Shown piece after piece: positions 8,675 through 18,547 of a stretch of DNA of 50,701 nt (its first letter is position 1; each line of letters begins with the position of its first letter). This stretch comes from a virus. The stretch spans positions 1 to 50,701 of IMG/VR virus record IMGVR_UViG_3300048813_000140. The stretch is one strand, 5' to 3'. The notes beneath the pieces were generated by a model that did not search any database, was not told where the DNA came from, and worked only from the letters and a program-made list of their open reading frames with translations. A program made the translations under genes and the position numbers.

Positions 8675-10564
8675 TTAGGGACCCCATACCGATGTTATTT
8701 CTGAATAGATCGTGCCAGCTTTTCCCAGCCCTATATCAGAAGGATATTGAATCGTATAATTTATGGTCATACCGGTAGCAGCTATCGAATTGATCAAATC
8801 TTGTGCGTAAACCCTACCATCAACCACTCCAGTGACATAGAATGGGTAATCTGTGGCGTTTTGCGTCAAAACCACAGGATTTCTATAAACTAGAGAGACG
8901 GTCGTTCCTATAGGCCAATCATTCTGAACGGTATATGCTGGACTAATTTGAATGGTATCAAAAGAAGATACGCCTATGTAGGGTATCGGACCCTCTTGAT
9001 TTTGTGTACCGTATCCAAGCATTATGTAACCCTGGGTGTTTGGAAACTGCAATGCGTTTGCTACTTGTATAACCTTAGGACTGGCAGGATCTACGACCTG
9101 AGCCAGCGTTGTATCGGTAGCACTAACGGTAAAAGTTTGGGTAGTATCATATCCATAAGGACCAAATTGGTTTGGTGCCAAGGATTTATTATCACCCTGA
9201 GGGCCGCTAGCAACTATGTTTTGTGATCCAGAGTAGGCGATAGTTAAAAGTAGATTATATATATTGGATCTAACCAACACAACATTCGTACTGTTTACCG
9301 TAGCGACCAGGCCAGTTATGCTATTCACAGCGTTAACTATATTTTGTGTGGTTATGGCCGCCGTAGCTCCGATAGCAAAATCTATTCCAGCCACCAGAGA
9401 TGTTGAGGTAGTTATCGAAAATACTTCTCCAAGACTAGGATTGGCATTTAACGTAAATGTTCCAGTAGGAGGATAGTGAATATGAGCAGCGCCCATTCGC
9501 GTTCTTCCTGTGATCAACGTACTTGCTGGCATAAATATCTGCACTATGTTTGGCATAACCTGATAAACCGCAGCATACAGCAGATTGCTCGATAGTATTC
9601 TCTTTTCAGGACTATAAAACAGTACTGCGTTGTCCGCTCCCTGAGTGATTATACCAGAAGATCCGAATATGTTCTGAACTTCAAAATATGATGAGCCAAC
9701 CACTCCACCAGCAACAGCTGTTACTGGATAGCTTCCTGTGTTAGTAGAGGCAGAAAATCCTCCACCAAAAATATTGACATAGTTCCCTACGCTAACTTTT
9801 CCTAAATTTGGGTTAGCTCCACCACTCCAGACAAATTTTACGTATCCACCAGGCTGCAAGCTCAACGTCCACTGTGTCGATAAATTTCCTCCAGCTGGAA
9901 TTACAGATGCGTAGAGAAGGGCATTTTGAGCACTTCCACCAAACACAGTGACACTAGATGCAGGACCTATGGTATCGCTTAACAGTTCTACGTAATTTCC
10001 ATTGCCGTCATTTTTGGCAATGGCGGTACCGGTCAATCCAGATGTTCTGAGCGTTTCAGTAATAGCATCTGCCACTTCTTGCGCGGTGGCTGCGGCTATA
10101 TTTTCAAAATCTTCTGTGGAGAAGACTATATTAGAATTCAGGGGATTATTATCAAAATTTATGATTAAATTATCACCATCAGTCAAGTTGTAGGGCTCAT
10201 AATTCGTAGATGCACTGTAGGCTCTAACGAATTCATCCCCAAACATGAGATCCAGAATTTTATTCATGAGATCTCTTACTTGTTTGCGATTTTTTACTGC
10301 AATACCTATCTGACTAAATACGCTATCGGACAACCCCAAAGAAGGAGGTCTAGTAATTCCATATTGTGCTAGTCGTTCATCTAGGTACGTTCCAGACGCA
10401 GATGCTATGTAGAGTTGATCATTAACACCAGCGGCATTATTGATCAAATACTCAGACATTCCAGCCAAAGCATTAAGAATATTGTCGGTATTGACTCCCT
10501 TTATGTAAGGAGTCAAATATGACCTTAATCTAGTATATTCTTGGGGCAGCGTAGTTACGGCCAT
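8675..10564 (-). CDS. Baseplate/tail structural protein
   Basis: Encodes 629 residues. The first 110 residues are helical and conserved-looking (ILNALAGMSEYLINNAAGVNDQ, then DERLAQYGITRP), as in phage baseplate wedge proteins. The remainder is beta-rich with low charge. One segment near residues 240-300 (VSVGNYVNIFGGGFSASTN... with FEVQN) belongs to the same repeat family seen in the giant baseplate protein next door (GD.V.I.G.GFSA.N.G.F.V). The ATG at 10564 overlaps the stop of the giant gene, indicating coupled translation. A baseplate wedge component is likely; no T4 gene equivalent can be assigned. Confidence 0.65.
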   Translation of the reverse strand: MAVTTLPQEYTRLRSYLTPYIKGVNTDNILNALAGMSEYLINNAAGVNDQLYIASASGTYLDERLAQYGITRPPSLGLSDSVFSQIGIAVKNRKQVRDLMNKILDLMFGDEFVRAYSASTNYEPYNLTDGDNLIINFDNNPLNSNIVFSTEDFENIAAATAQEVADAITETLRTSGLTGTAIAKNDGNGNYVELLSDTIGPASSVTVFGGSAQNALLYASVIPAGGNLSTQWTLSLQPGGYVKFVWSGGANPNLGKVSVGNYVNIFGGGFSASTNTGSYPVTAVAGGVVGSSYFEVQNIFGSSGIITQGADNAVLFYSPEKRILSSNLLYAAVYQVMPNIVQIFMPASTLITGRTRMGAAHIHYPPTGTFTLNANPSLGEVFSITTSTSLVAGIDFAIGATAAITTQNIVNAVNSITGLVATVNSTNVVLVRSNIYNLLLTIAYSGSQNIVASGPQGDNKSLAPNQFGPYGYDTTQTFTVSATDTTLAQVVDPASPKVIQVANALQFPNTQGYIMLGYGTQNQEGPIPYIGVSSFDTIQISPAYTVQNDWPIGTTVSLVYRNPVVLTQNATDYPFYVTGVVDGRVYAQDLINSIAATGMTINYTIQYPSDIGLGKAGTIYSEITSVWGP

Positions 10565-13500
10565 TATACACCTACTTGAACAACGCTTATGTCAGTTTGG
10601 GGATTTATAATGAAGGCCTTTTCTCCAGGAGTCAAAACGATCTGATCATGGGCAGTGTCATATGAAGGGCTGGTTATTGACACGGCAATGATTCCAGGTA
10701 TCGCGCTGACAGCGGCCACTATAGAACTTATAGCTATTGACTTACCAACAGGATTTGCATTTACTAAGGAAGTTACCACATTAACAACCTGAGCAGCCGT
10801 TTGAGTGAACGGAACGCCAGTCGCCAATCTAATTGCTACGCCGACTTGAATTCTCGTAGCGAGAGGTCCACGAATGAATATAGGAGCGCCTGCGGCACCG
10901 ATACCAGGGTATGTGATGTTATCAGTGGGATCACCGTAAATGATCTTATTACATTCTGCAATCAAGCCCGTATTATAACTGTAGCTATCAAGGCCCAATT
11001 CTATGATAGTATTGAACTTTAATTTATTAAGAGCAGTCATCTGCACGAGTGCGGATTGATTGATTTGGTCAGATTGAGCATTTGTATCCAGCGTCAAAAT
11101 AGTTTGAACTGAACTTCCTGGCTGCGGAGTAGCAAATACGATTTTCTTATATCCATAGTAGGGAACACCTTCTTGGACATACACAGAAGATGTAATATTA
11201 TTCAGACTAACATTCGAAACGGGATTCAATACCCCAGTAACTACGATAGTATTTTGATCCAATACCTTAGAGATGGTCCAGGGTCCTATATTTGGAGTCG
11301 TAAAGTTATTGCTGGTTATCACAAATGTATCACCAGGAACCGTGGCTGAATATTCCAAGAATTGGATTTGAGGTCTATTGTCTTGTAGCAAATTCGATAT
11401 CGTAACACCAGATTGATTGGTAGCAGAAGGATTTATAGCTTCTACAAACGTTCTTTGTCCAGCCTGCAATATGGCAATAATAAAGGCAGGAGGCATCGTT
11501 ATGCTACTAGGAGAGGTAGTCTGTATGTATCCAGTCGTCGTTACTGTAACCACATTGGCAGTAACGGAAGTCGTAAAATCTAAACCACCATTAGCAGCGG
11601 CAATTACCGCAGAAGCCTTATTAGCAACAGATGAAGAGCTATCGCTGGAAAGAATTGTAACTTCTAAGCCTGTCAATCCCACAGGAGCAGGATCTGTATT
11701 TGATCCACCAGTTACGTTGAACCACACATAGTACTGATTTACGTTACCTGCACTATTGAGCAAGAAATACTGTCCAGCTCCAGATGGGCTAAATTGAGTT
11801 CCAGGAGGAAATGTAAAATTAACAATCTCTTGAAGCTTAGGTCCTGAGTCCACGACCATAAAACTACCACGATTGCCTGAAGAGAAGTCTGTCCCTAGGG
11901 TCAATATATCACCAGCTACGGTGGTTCCTAACGTAGGTTCAGCTCCAACACCAGACCACTGCAAAAAGAGGCTATTATTTGTAGCATTTACTGAAAATTG
12001 AGTGGTGCCATCAAATCCTAGATTTACAGGATTATAAGGTAATGACACTTCTTCTTCTATTGCGTTAGGATTTTCAAACCATACGCTGTTATTGAGTCTG
12101 CGAATTACTTTAAATCCACCAGGAGGACTTTGGTTGAGAACGTTAAATGGAGATCCTATCATTAAGGAATCGCCTTCGCTAACCATACCAATGGCAGAGA
12201 AATTCCCAGAAGAGAAAGAGATAGAGGATTGTGGTACGCCGATTGGATTTAAAACTTCTATGATTGTGCCGTTTTGTGAAACCCCAGTAACCAGAAATGT
12301 ACCATTATTGGCGGCATTGAATCCAGCAACGTTGATGGTTATCAGATCGCCGATAGACAATGTTGTAAAATTTGCAACACCAGTATTTATGGTATAAGCC
12401 ATGTAATCGCTTGAAGGAACGGTTTCAGAGACCGTAACTGTTCCACCCGCAGAATCGTTAAAGCTCAAACTTGTTTGGAATAGAGGATTCGTGCCGACAT
12501 TAGTCCAGCTCAAACACACCAAGCTTCCTTGGTTTTCTATCCTAAAAGTGTCGCCCTGAACCCTAACGAAATTTCTGGGTTTACCAAAATATCTTTGTGT
12601 TAAAGTTCTGCCAGATAACTGTATTGTAGATGAACCAGTGGTTGGCTCATTTGCTATGATGCTTACGCTTGTATTTGAAGAAAACAAAGTTTCTTTGAGT
12701 TGAACGTTTGTGGCGGCTAATCTAAACCACTGATCGCTCAATGCTCCGACCGCAGCTATGCTATTAACATTGACACTCATCAAGGAATTATCGACCCTGG
12801 TAGCAGAACCTAGTATGGGGATACCATATCCGTTTCCTAATCCACCAACGATCTGTATAGCGCCAACACTTCCGACCATCTGTGTTGCTAATTCTAGTCT
12901 TGTTCCTCTGTCTGCTACGTTGATCGTACCTGCGGTGATAAATCCGCTAACAGCAAGAACTGAAGAGAATAAACTAACCTGATCCATTGTAGTGGGCACG
13001 AGCTGTACGGTTTCGCCATTATTAAATGCATACCAATCATTGGCGGGTCCATCATATGGATATGCTAAGGGCAATTTAAAAGTAAACTGTGGAGAGCCAC
13101 CCAAATTGCTTACCGAAATCCAATTGATGCCGTCCTGTAGCTGTACCGATTTATAGGCGAATGCGCTGTCATCATAAGTGCTGAGAGCAATAATGCCAGC
13201 ACCAGATGTTCCACCGTCGTTGACTAGTGTTGCAGATATGTACTGCGGCAGGTTGGTTGCGACATAGGTCTGAATCTGTGCTGCCGTAGTAGGAGATGCA
13301 GCATAAAAAGATATGGCGCCTGCAACCGCCGTAGATTTACTTGATTCAACTACGCCATTCGGATTGGTTACCGTGAACGTTTCTGCTACTGGGTCTACGG
13401 CAGATACCATAAATACGCCAGTATTACCAGCGCTAAAACCAGTTTGACCTGTGATATTTACATATTGTCCAACCTGAACGTTGGTCAGATTTGGGTTGGT

Positions 13501-16500
13501 CCCTACGCCGGTAGAAAAGGTTATGCTTGATTGGGGGGTACTCGTAGTAGCATTTCCAGATATGGTTATGGTGGAACCAAATATGCTTGTGACCGTTGTT
13601 CCGGTAGGAATTCCAGTACCAACCACTAATTGTCCATTCGTGATTCCAACAGTGGTGGACGCATTCGACAATAAATTTGACGTCGCAACGGTGTTAGCCG
13701 CTATAGTTACAGGAGACGACGTGTAAGCTTGATACGTTCCCGTGGTATTTCCGCCTGCCCAGGCAGGCGAAGAAGTTACGGTATTGATTGGAGTGCCGGA
13801 AGTTCCAGTTACTTGATATTGATGAGTATTAATATAAGATGAAGTTGCAAAAGTATTGCCAGGAGTCATATAAGAACTACCCGCAACGTTTCCGGTGATT
13901 GTGTAAAAATCCGTAAGAGTTGCAGAAGCAGCTTGATTTCCAACTCCTGAACCAACCTGATTCGAAACGGTGAACTCTTCCGTAGTTGTAGAAGATACAG
14001 CAGCATTCTGCGACATCGTAATAGTATGGGTAACGGAGTTAATTGCGGTAACAAAAGTTGGGGTTAAGAGATGTCCATTATCCAGATCGGTGTTTATCAG
14101 TTGACCCACTATTATTCCAGCGGTAGAGGCAACGCCAGTCATCAAATTGCTGCCAGGAGAAATTGTCGCAGAAGGAATTACGACAATAGGAGTCCAAAAC
14201 AGCAAGTAAAGTCCATTATTTCCGGCAGGGCTTGTCACAACATTAGACAACAATACTGAACCTGGAGTAGTAGCATTTACGGCGGTTATTAGCGTGTTTG
14301 TCGGAATTCCAGGTCCAGTAATCAATTGACCAATAGCAAGACCAGCCGTGGAAGAAAGTCCACCAATAAAACCTGGAGAAATACCGGGAACCGTATTTCC
14401 GGTGATCGTAGATCCCTGAGGAGTATAAAACGTAAGAGAGGTACCAGTTGTAGCTGTAGCAGTTTTTGTCATGCTTACGGTGGACGAACCCACACCATTA
14501 ACCATACTTCCAGCCTGGATTCCGGGTCCTGTGATTAATTGACCAGTTACGATTCCAGCAGTAGAAGCAAGTCCGGTAAGAGTAGAACTACCATTTGTTG
14601 TGTTGGCCAGATCTGTAAGCGATGCGTTAAAATATGAGTACGTAAACTGATCCGTGGAAGGATTGGTTACATTCCATTGAGTCGTAGCATCTAACGAAGT
14701 TGTTACAGCAGCTCCGCTGGCTAAGCTGATGTTTATATTGACGCCGGTATTTACGATGATAGTGCTACTTATGGCCGAATTTGCCACTGTAGGATACACG
14801 TATCCCACGAACACGTTCTGTCCGCTTCTTCCCCACAGGGTAGACCTATAGAGTATGGCCGTTTGGGCAGCACTAGGTTTCAAAACCTTCTTGGCCTGCA
14901 TGTATACTTTGTAATTTGAAAAATCAAACGTTGGACCAAAATCGGCAGCAAAGCTAGCGGTAGGCCCTGAAGCCACATCATAAGCGTTGAAGGTGTTGGC
15001 ATTAGCAACATTTGTGGCATTGGTCAGAGCGGTTCTATAAAGAGGTATCGTAAAACTTTCACCAATAGGATTATTGTCGACTATAGTGACCAACGTATCG
15101 TTATTGCCAAAATCTAACGGGCTAGCAACAAAAAATCTATCATTGGCTCTAAGTCTACGAACATCTTTAGACACATTTAGACTAGAATTGGTTACTAAGT
15201 TCGGATAAGAAAGTCCAACGGTAGTTCCAGATACGAATCTCTCCTGCACAAATTCTCCAGCAGGTTGTTCGTCGGGTATTACTCCATACGGATGTAAGAA
15301 CGAGATCAATCTATTTGGATCATTGGGATTTAATGCAGTATTCGACACAAAAGATGCTATGTAACTATCTGGAGGATAAGCCACGGTTCCACTGGCTATG
15401 GTCGAATGAACGAAGAGAGGAAACTGAGCATCATACCATTGACTATTGTAAAATGCTATAAGAGATGCAACGCTAACACTCGATGCGCCCGCAGTAAAGT
15501 TCATCAACTGTGCCTGAGCATCAGCGGTTACGAATATTAGACTTCCTGCAGAATCTTTACTTTCAGTGCTTATGATTAGATATTCTTCTAATCGTTGTGA
15601 GAAAAGCAATTCATCTGTTTGAGCCTGTAGAGTTGTAACTACTTGATCTAAAGTGTAAGTTCCTGCTGGTAATTCAAACTTCTGGGGAGCTTTCGTAGTT
15701 CTTAAAACCACGAACCCTTGAGTAAAAATCACATTAGAGACAGCCGTCGCCGCAGCATACTCTGCCGGAGTTACGACTACGTTTATGGTGGTTGCTGTTA
15801 CAGCATTTACTCTGCCTTCAAGTCTGTCAGAATACGGCAGATCAGTAGACCAAACGATTAGGTAATCGCCTACTTCTACGTTTAAGAAGGCTCCAGGAGA
15901 ATTTGCTATATACTGAATTGTATTAGATCCAACAAGACTAACGCTTACTAGGGTGTTCTCAATTACTCCCGTAGGAATGATTTGTCCAGGATTATCTATC
16001 AACAGCCAGAAATAACCGCTCGTGGCGAAACTTACCGATACACCTGTGGTGGTCGCAGTTGAATTGTTGGACATGGTTACGGTGGTTCCAGATATACTGG
16101 TTACGGTTGTCCCTGCGGGAATACCGGCTCCAGTGATTATTTGTCCATCTATAATTCCAACGACAGTGCCGAGTCCTAATATTTGATTGGTTCCAATTGA
16201 GATATTTCCAGTAGTGCTGACCGTGGTACCGACAGTAAATCCGCCGCCAGTGATTGCGCTACTTTGTAATCTAGCCTGAGTTTGCGTGCTTCCTGCGGCT
16301 AAATTATCTCCAGCCTGCAAAGGGACCGTAAGTTCGAACTGTGCTGTATTTCTATTAAAAGTAAAATCTGACGTTGCGCCCTGAGACGTAAGCCCTACAG
16401 ATGTTGAAAACATTCCCTTAGCGACCAGTGAAGATCCTGCGGAAGTAAAAAATGTAACATCTACGTTTGTGGTTGTAGCTGTGGCATCATTTGACATGGT

Positions 16501-18432
16501 GACTATAGATCCAGATATGCCAAGAACCGTTGTGGCGTTCGGGATACCCACACCAAGAATGGTCTGGCCTAATTCAATGCCATCAACCGACGCCAATCCT
16601 GTCAACTGATTACTTGAAATACTTATATCTCCAGTGGTAGATAAAATTTCTACGGGTGCAGCCACTACGACAACGGATGCCCTGTCGCTTGCGCCCAAGT
16701 TGCTGGTGATCTGTATTTGGGTTCCTACGACTTCTGCAGTAACGCCTGTCAGCTTATTGTTGAAAACTTCTACCCATGAAGCGAGTGAATTTCCCGAAGA
16801 TACGCTTGTGTAAAGTCCAGTATTGATGAAATCGGCGTCAAAAATTGTATACGTAATAGGGGCTGTTCCATCGACTTCTAAGATCAATGTATCGCCGTTT
16901 ACTATCTCAGGACTCCATAATTGCTGAAATTGAGTAGTTATAGTTGCGGTATTGCCATCTTTACTTAGTGGAACTTGATTTTTATATAATCTCAATGTTT
17001 GAGCTTGGCTAGATGGGAAGCCAAGTAAAATCGAGGCGTCGACCAAAGAGATAGGCTGGGGAGTCGCGATCTGTATAGAGTCGTGACCCTCTGTATTATC
17101 TCTAATAACTACGTAAGTGCCATCACCAGAGGTTGTGGCTTCGAATCCGATTTTCGTATCGCCGTTTATGCTGGAAATAACTTCATATGCAGTTGCGCTG
17201 CCAGGAGTTCTAAAATCTGAAGTCACAAATGTATGCTGATAAGTTGTTCCACCAACAACTACTGCCAAGGTGTCTCCACCGACCAAGTTGAAGGGTGCTG
17301 CTTGTGAGGTTATTAAGAATGCTTTTGCGACGGGAGCTTGACTTCCACCGGTAGCTAATTGGAAAAACTGTTCTCCACCAGTAGCAGAGTCAACAATACT
17401 TTCTAATCCGACGCCTTTCCAGGTATCTTCGTATCCGGTACCATCGTCAATAAAAAGAACACTACCATACGAAGCTGACAACAAGTCGTCTGAAACTACT
17501 GTAGCTCCAGGTTGATCTGCGGCCTGGGCACCTATCACGCCAGATTTGACGGCGAATGCTGTTCCCAAACCTATTGAGGATAGTTGATTTTGTATTCTTA
17601 TTCTTAAGTGATCGTCGGTTTCGTTATCTTGTCCGTTCGTGAACGACAGCGGATTGGTAGCGGTAGCGCCAGCGAATGGAGGTGACGTAAATTGATTGAT
17701 AGCTCCGATTGGGACGTTACCATCAGTTCCAGGCAAAACTGCCGTTACGGGCACGTTGTTTACAGATGTTTCGCCATCTAATATGACGGCTGCCGTTGTA
17801 ACATTATATTGAACGCTTGGATTTAGGCCAATTGCTGGAGCAACGACGGTTGCATTTACAGGAACTGATCTGTTTCCGCCTTGAGCAAGAATGACTATTT
17901 CGTTGATATTGTGAAATTTGGTAGTAGGAACACTTAAGGTGATAACCCAATGATTACCAACCAAAACGGGAGCAGTCGCATAAGCTAAAGGCCCCTCTAT
18001 GTCTGGAGTTCCACGACCAATATAGATCGATCCAGAAGCTGGAAAATTCGAGGCATTTCCAACATTTACAGCAGTACTGCCCACATTCATAGACGGCGTA
18101 CCTGGATATACATTAGTCGAAATTTTGACAAAACTGGTATCCGTTACGGTGATAAGCCCAGTAGTAGGCGTAGCCGTAAGCGGTGTAATGCCATTCTCAA
18201 TTGCTAAATTTTGTAGTGCAGGACCAACAGCTCGTAAGATACTGTAATCTTTAAGAATTTGAAAAATATCGCCACTGGATCGGGCGGCCATGAGGGCGGT
18301 AACTTCAAAAAATGAGGTTATTGCTGAGCCTACGTTAAAATCGTCTACGCCTATAGCGGTAGCATACGAACTTAACGCATCGCCCAATAATTGCTCAAAA
18401 GACTCTGGCTGTGGCGTATTATTACTTGGCAC
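10564..18432 (-). CDS. Giant baseplate J-like protein with repeated inserts
   Basis: Encodes 2622 residues from a GTG start (AAGGG seven bases upstream). The N-terminal ~300 residues have baseplate-J features: helical start, TLPGTDGNVP-like stretch near 235-245, FTNGQDNETDDHLRIRI near 261-277. The last ~180 residues (about 2440-2622) also look like the C-terminal part of that family (GYGKKIVF region, then IQVGVAIRL, IVAAVSAIPGI). Roughly 2000 residues lie between. They contain at least six copies of a GTGIPTGTTV..I.G.TVTMS-type module (about 597-664, 739-807, 1276-1337, 1341-1414, 1414-1494, 1574-1647) plus other repeats. Ordinary gpJ/gp6 proteins are 300-660 residues, so this is a greatly enlarged wedge protein. 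Confidence 0.8.
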   Translation of the reverse strand: MPSNNTPQPESFEQLLGDALSSYATAIGVDDFNVGSAITSFFEVTALMAARSSGDIFQILKDYSILRAVGPALQNLAIENGITPLTATPTTGLITVTDTSFVKISTNVYPGTPSMNVGSTAVNVGNASNFPASGSIYIGRGTPDIEGPLAYATAPVLVGNHWVITLSVPTTKFHNINEIVILAQGGNRSVPVNATVVAPAIGLNPSVQYNVTTAAVILDGETSVNNVPVTAVLPGTDGNVPIGAINQFTSPPFAGATATNPLSFTNGQDNETDDHLRIRIQNQLSSIGLGTAFAVKSGVIGAQAADQPGATVVSDDLLSASYGSVLFIDDGTGYEDTWKGVGLESIVDSATGGEQFFQLATGGSQAPVAKAFLITSQAAPFNLVGGDTLAVVVGGTTYQHTFVTSDFRTPGSATAYEVISSINGDTKIGFEATTSGDGTYVVIRDNTEGHDSIQIATPQPISLVDASILLGFPSSQAQTLRLYKNQVPLSKDGNTATITTQFQQLWSPEIVNGDTLILEVDGTAPITYTIFDADFINTGLYTSVSSGNSLASWVEVFNNKLTGVTAEVVGTQIQITSNLGASDRASVVVVAAPVEILSTTGDISISSNQLTGLASVDGIELGQTILGVGIPNATTVLGISGSIVTMSNDATATTTNVDVTFFTSAGSSLVAKGMFSTSVGLTSQGATSDFTFNRNTAQFELTVPLQAGDNLAAGSTQTQARLQSSAITGGGFTVGTTVSTTGNISIGTNQILGLGTVVGIIDGQIITGAGIPAGTTVTSISGTTVTMSNNSTATTTGVSVSFATSGYFWLLIDNPGQIIPTGVIENTLVSVSLVGSNTIQYIANSPGAFLNVEVGDYLIVWSTDLPYSDRLEGRVNAVTATTINVVVTPAEYAAATAVSNVIFTQGFVVLRTTKAPQKFELPAGTYTLDQVVTTLQAQTDELLFSQRLEEYLIISTESKDSAGSLIFVTADAQAQLMNFTAGASSVSVASLIAFYNSQWYDAQFPLFVHSTIASGTVAYPPDSYIASFVSNTALNPNDPNRLISFLHPYGVIPDEQPAGEFVQERFVSGTTVGLSYPNLVTNSSLNVSKDVRRLRANDRFFVASPLDFGNNDTLVTIVDNNPIGESFTIPLYRTALTNATNVANANTFNAYDVASGPTASFAADFGPTFDFSNYKVYMQAKKVLKPSAAQTAILYRSTLWGRSGQNVFVGYVYPTVANSAISSTIIVNTGVNINISLASGAAVTTSLDATTQWNVTNPSTDQFTYSYFNASLTDLANTTNGSSTLTGLASTAGIVTGQLITGPGIQAGSMVNGVGSSTVSMTKTATATTGTSLTFYTPQGSTITGNTVPGISPGFIGGLSSTAGLAIGQLITGPGIPTNTLITAVNATTPGSVLLSNVVTSPAGNNGLYLLFWTPIVVIPSATISPGSNLMTGVASTAGIIVGQLINTDLDNGHLLTPTFVTAINSVTHTITMSQNAAVSSTTTEEFTVSNQVGSGVGNQAASATLTDFYTITGNVAGSSYMTPGNTFATSSYINTHQYQVTGTSGTPINTVTSSPAWAGGNTTGTYQAYTSSPVTIAANTVATSNLLSNASTTVGITNGQLVVGTGIPTGTTVTSIFGSTITISGNATTSTPQSSITFSTGVGTNPNLTNVQVGQYVNITGQTGFSAGNTGVFMVSAVDPVAETFTVTNPNGVVESSKSTAVAGAISFYAASPTTAAQIQTYVATNLPQYISATLVNDGGTSGAGIIALSTYDDSAFAYKSVQLQDGINWISVSNLGGSPQFTFKLPLAYPYDGPANDWYAFNNGETVQLVPTTMDQVSLFSSVLAVSGFITAGTINVADRGTRLELATQMVGSVGAIQIVGGLGNGYGIPILGSATRVDNSLMSVNVNSIAAVGALSDQWFRLAATNVQLKETLFSSNTSVSIIANEPTTGSSTIQLSGRTLTQRYFGKPRNFVRVQGDTFRIENQGSLVCLSWTNVGTNPLFQTSLSFNDSAGGTVTVSETVPSSDYMAYTINTGVANFTTLSIGDLITINVAGFNAANNGTFLVTGVSQNGTIIEVLNPIGVPQSSISFSSGNFSAIGMVSEGDSLMIGSPFNVLNQSPPGGFKVIRRLNNSVWFENPNAIEEEVSLPYNPVNLGFDGTTQFSVNATNNSLFLQWSGVGAEPTLGTTVAGDILTLGTDFSSGNRGSFMVVDSGPKLQEIVNFTFPPGTQFSPSGAGQYFLLNSAGNVNQYYVWFNVTGGSNTDPAPVGLTGLEVTILSSDSSSSVANKASAVIAAANGGLDFTTSVTANVVTVTTTGYIQTTSPSSITMPPAFIIAILQAGQRTFVEAINPSATNQSGVTISNLLQDNRPQIQFLEYSATVPGDTFVITSNNFTTPNIGPWTISKVLDQNTIVVTGVLNPVSNVSLNNITSSVYVQEGVPYYGYKKIVFATPQPGSSVQTILTLDTNAQSDQINQSALVQMTALNKLKFNTIIELGLDSYSYNTGLIAECNKIIYGDPTDNITYPGIGAAGAPIFIRGPLATRIQVGVAIRLATGVPFTQTAAQVVNVVTSLVNANPVGKSIAISSIVAAVSAIPGIIAVSITSPSYDTAHDQIVLTPGEKAFIINPQTDISVVQVGV

Positions 18433-18536
18433 GATTTATCCCTTTAAAATTCAAATACTTTAATTAAAGATTGCTCTTGACCAAAATTCCATTTATTCTG
18501 GGTAATACGTAACAATTACGCGTATTTTCCCATATA

Positions 18537-18547
18537 CTTATATCACA
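18537..18547 (-). promoter_or_regulatory. Extended -10 promoter before the giant baseplate gene
   Basis: Minus strand reads TGTGATATAAG, a TGn-extended -10, directly after the stop of the upstream gene (18548). It would give a leader of about 100 bases before the GTG at 18432. No good -35 lies 17 bases upstream; TTGACC sits at a 20-base spacing. Confidence 0.5.

Noticed and set aside
10801-14538. Many rightward frames of 60-104 residues within the giant baseplate gene
   Set aside because: Complement of a low-complexity Ser/Thr/Gly gene; no start signals and no protein-like composition.
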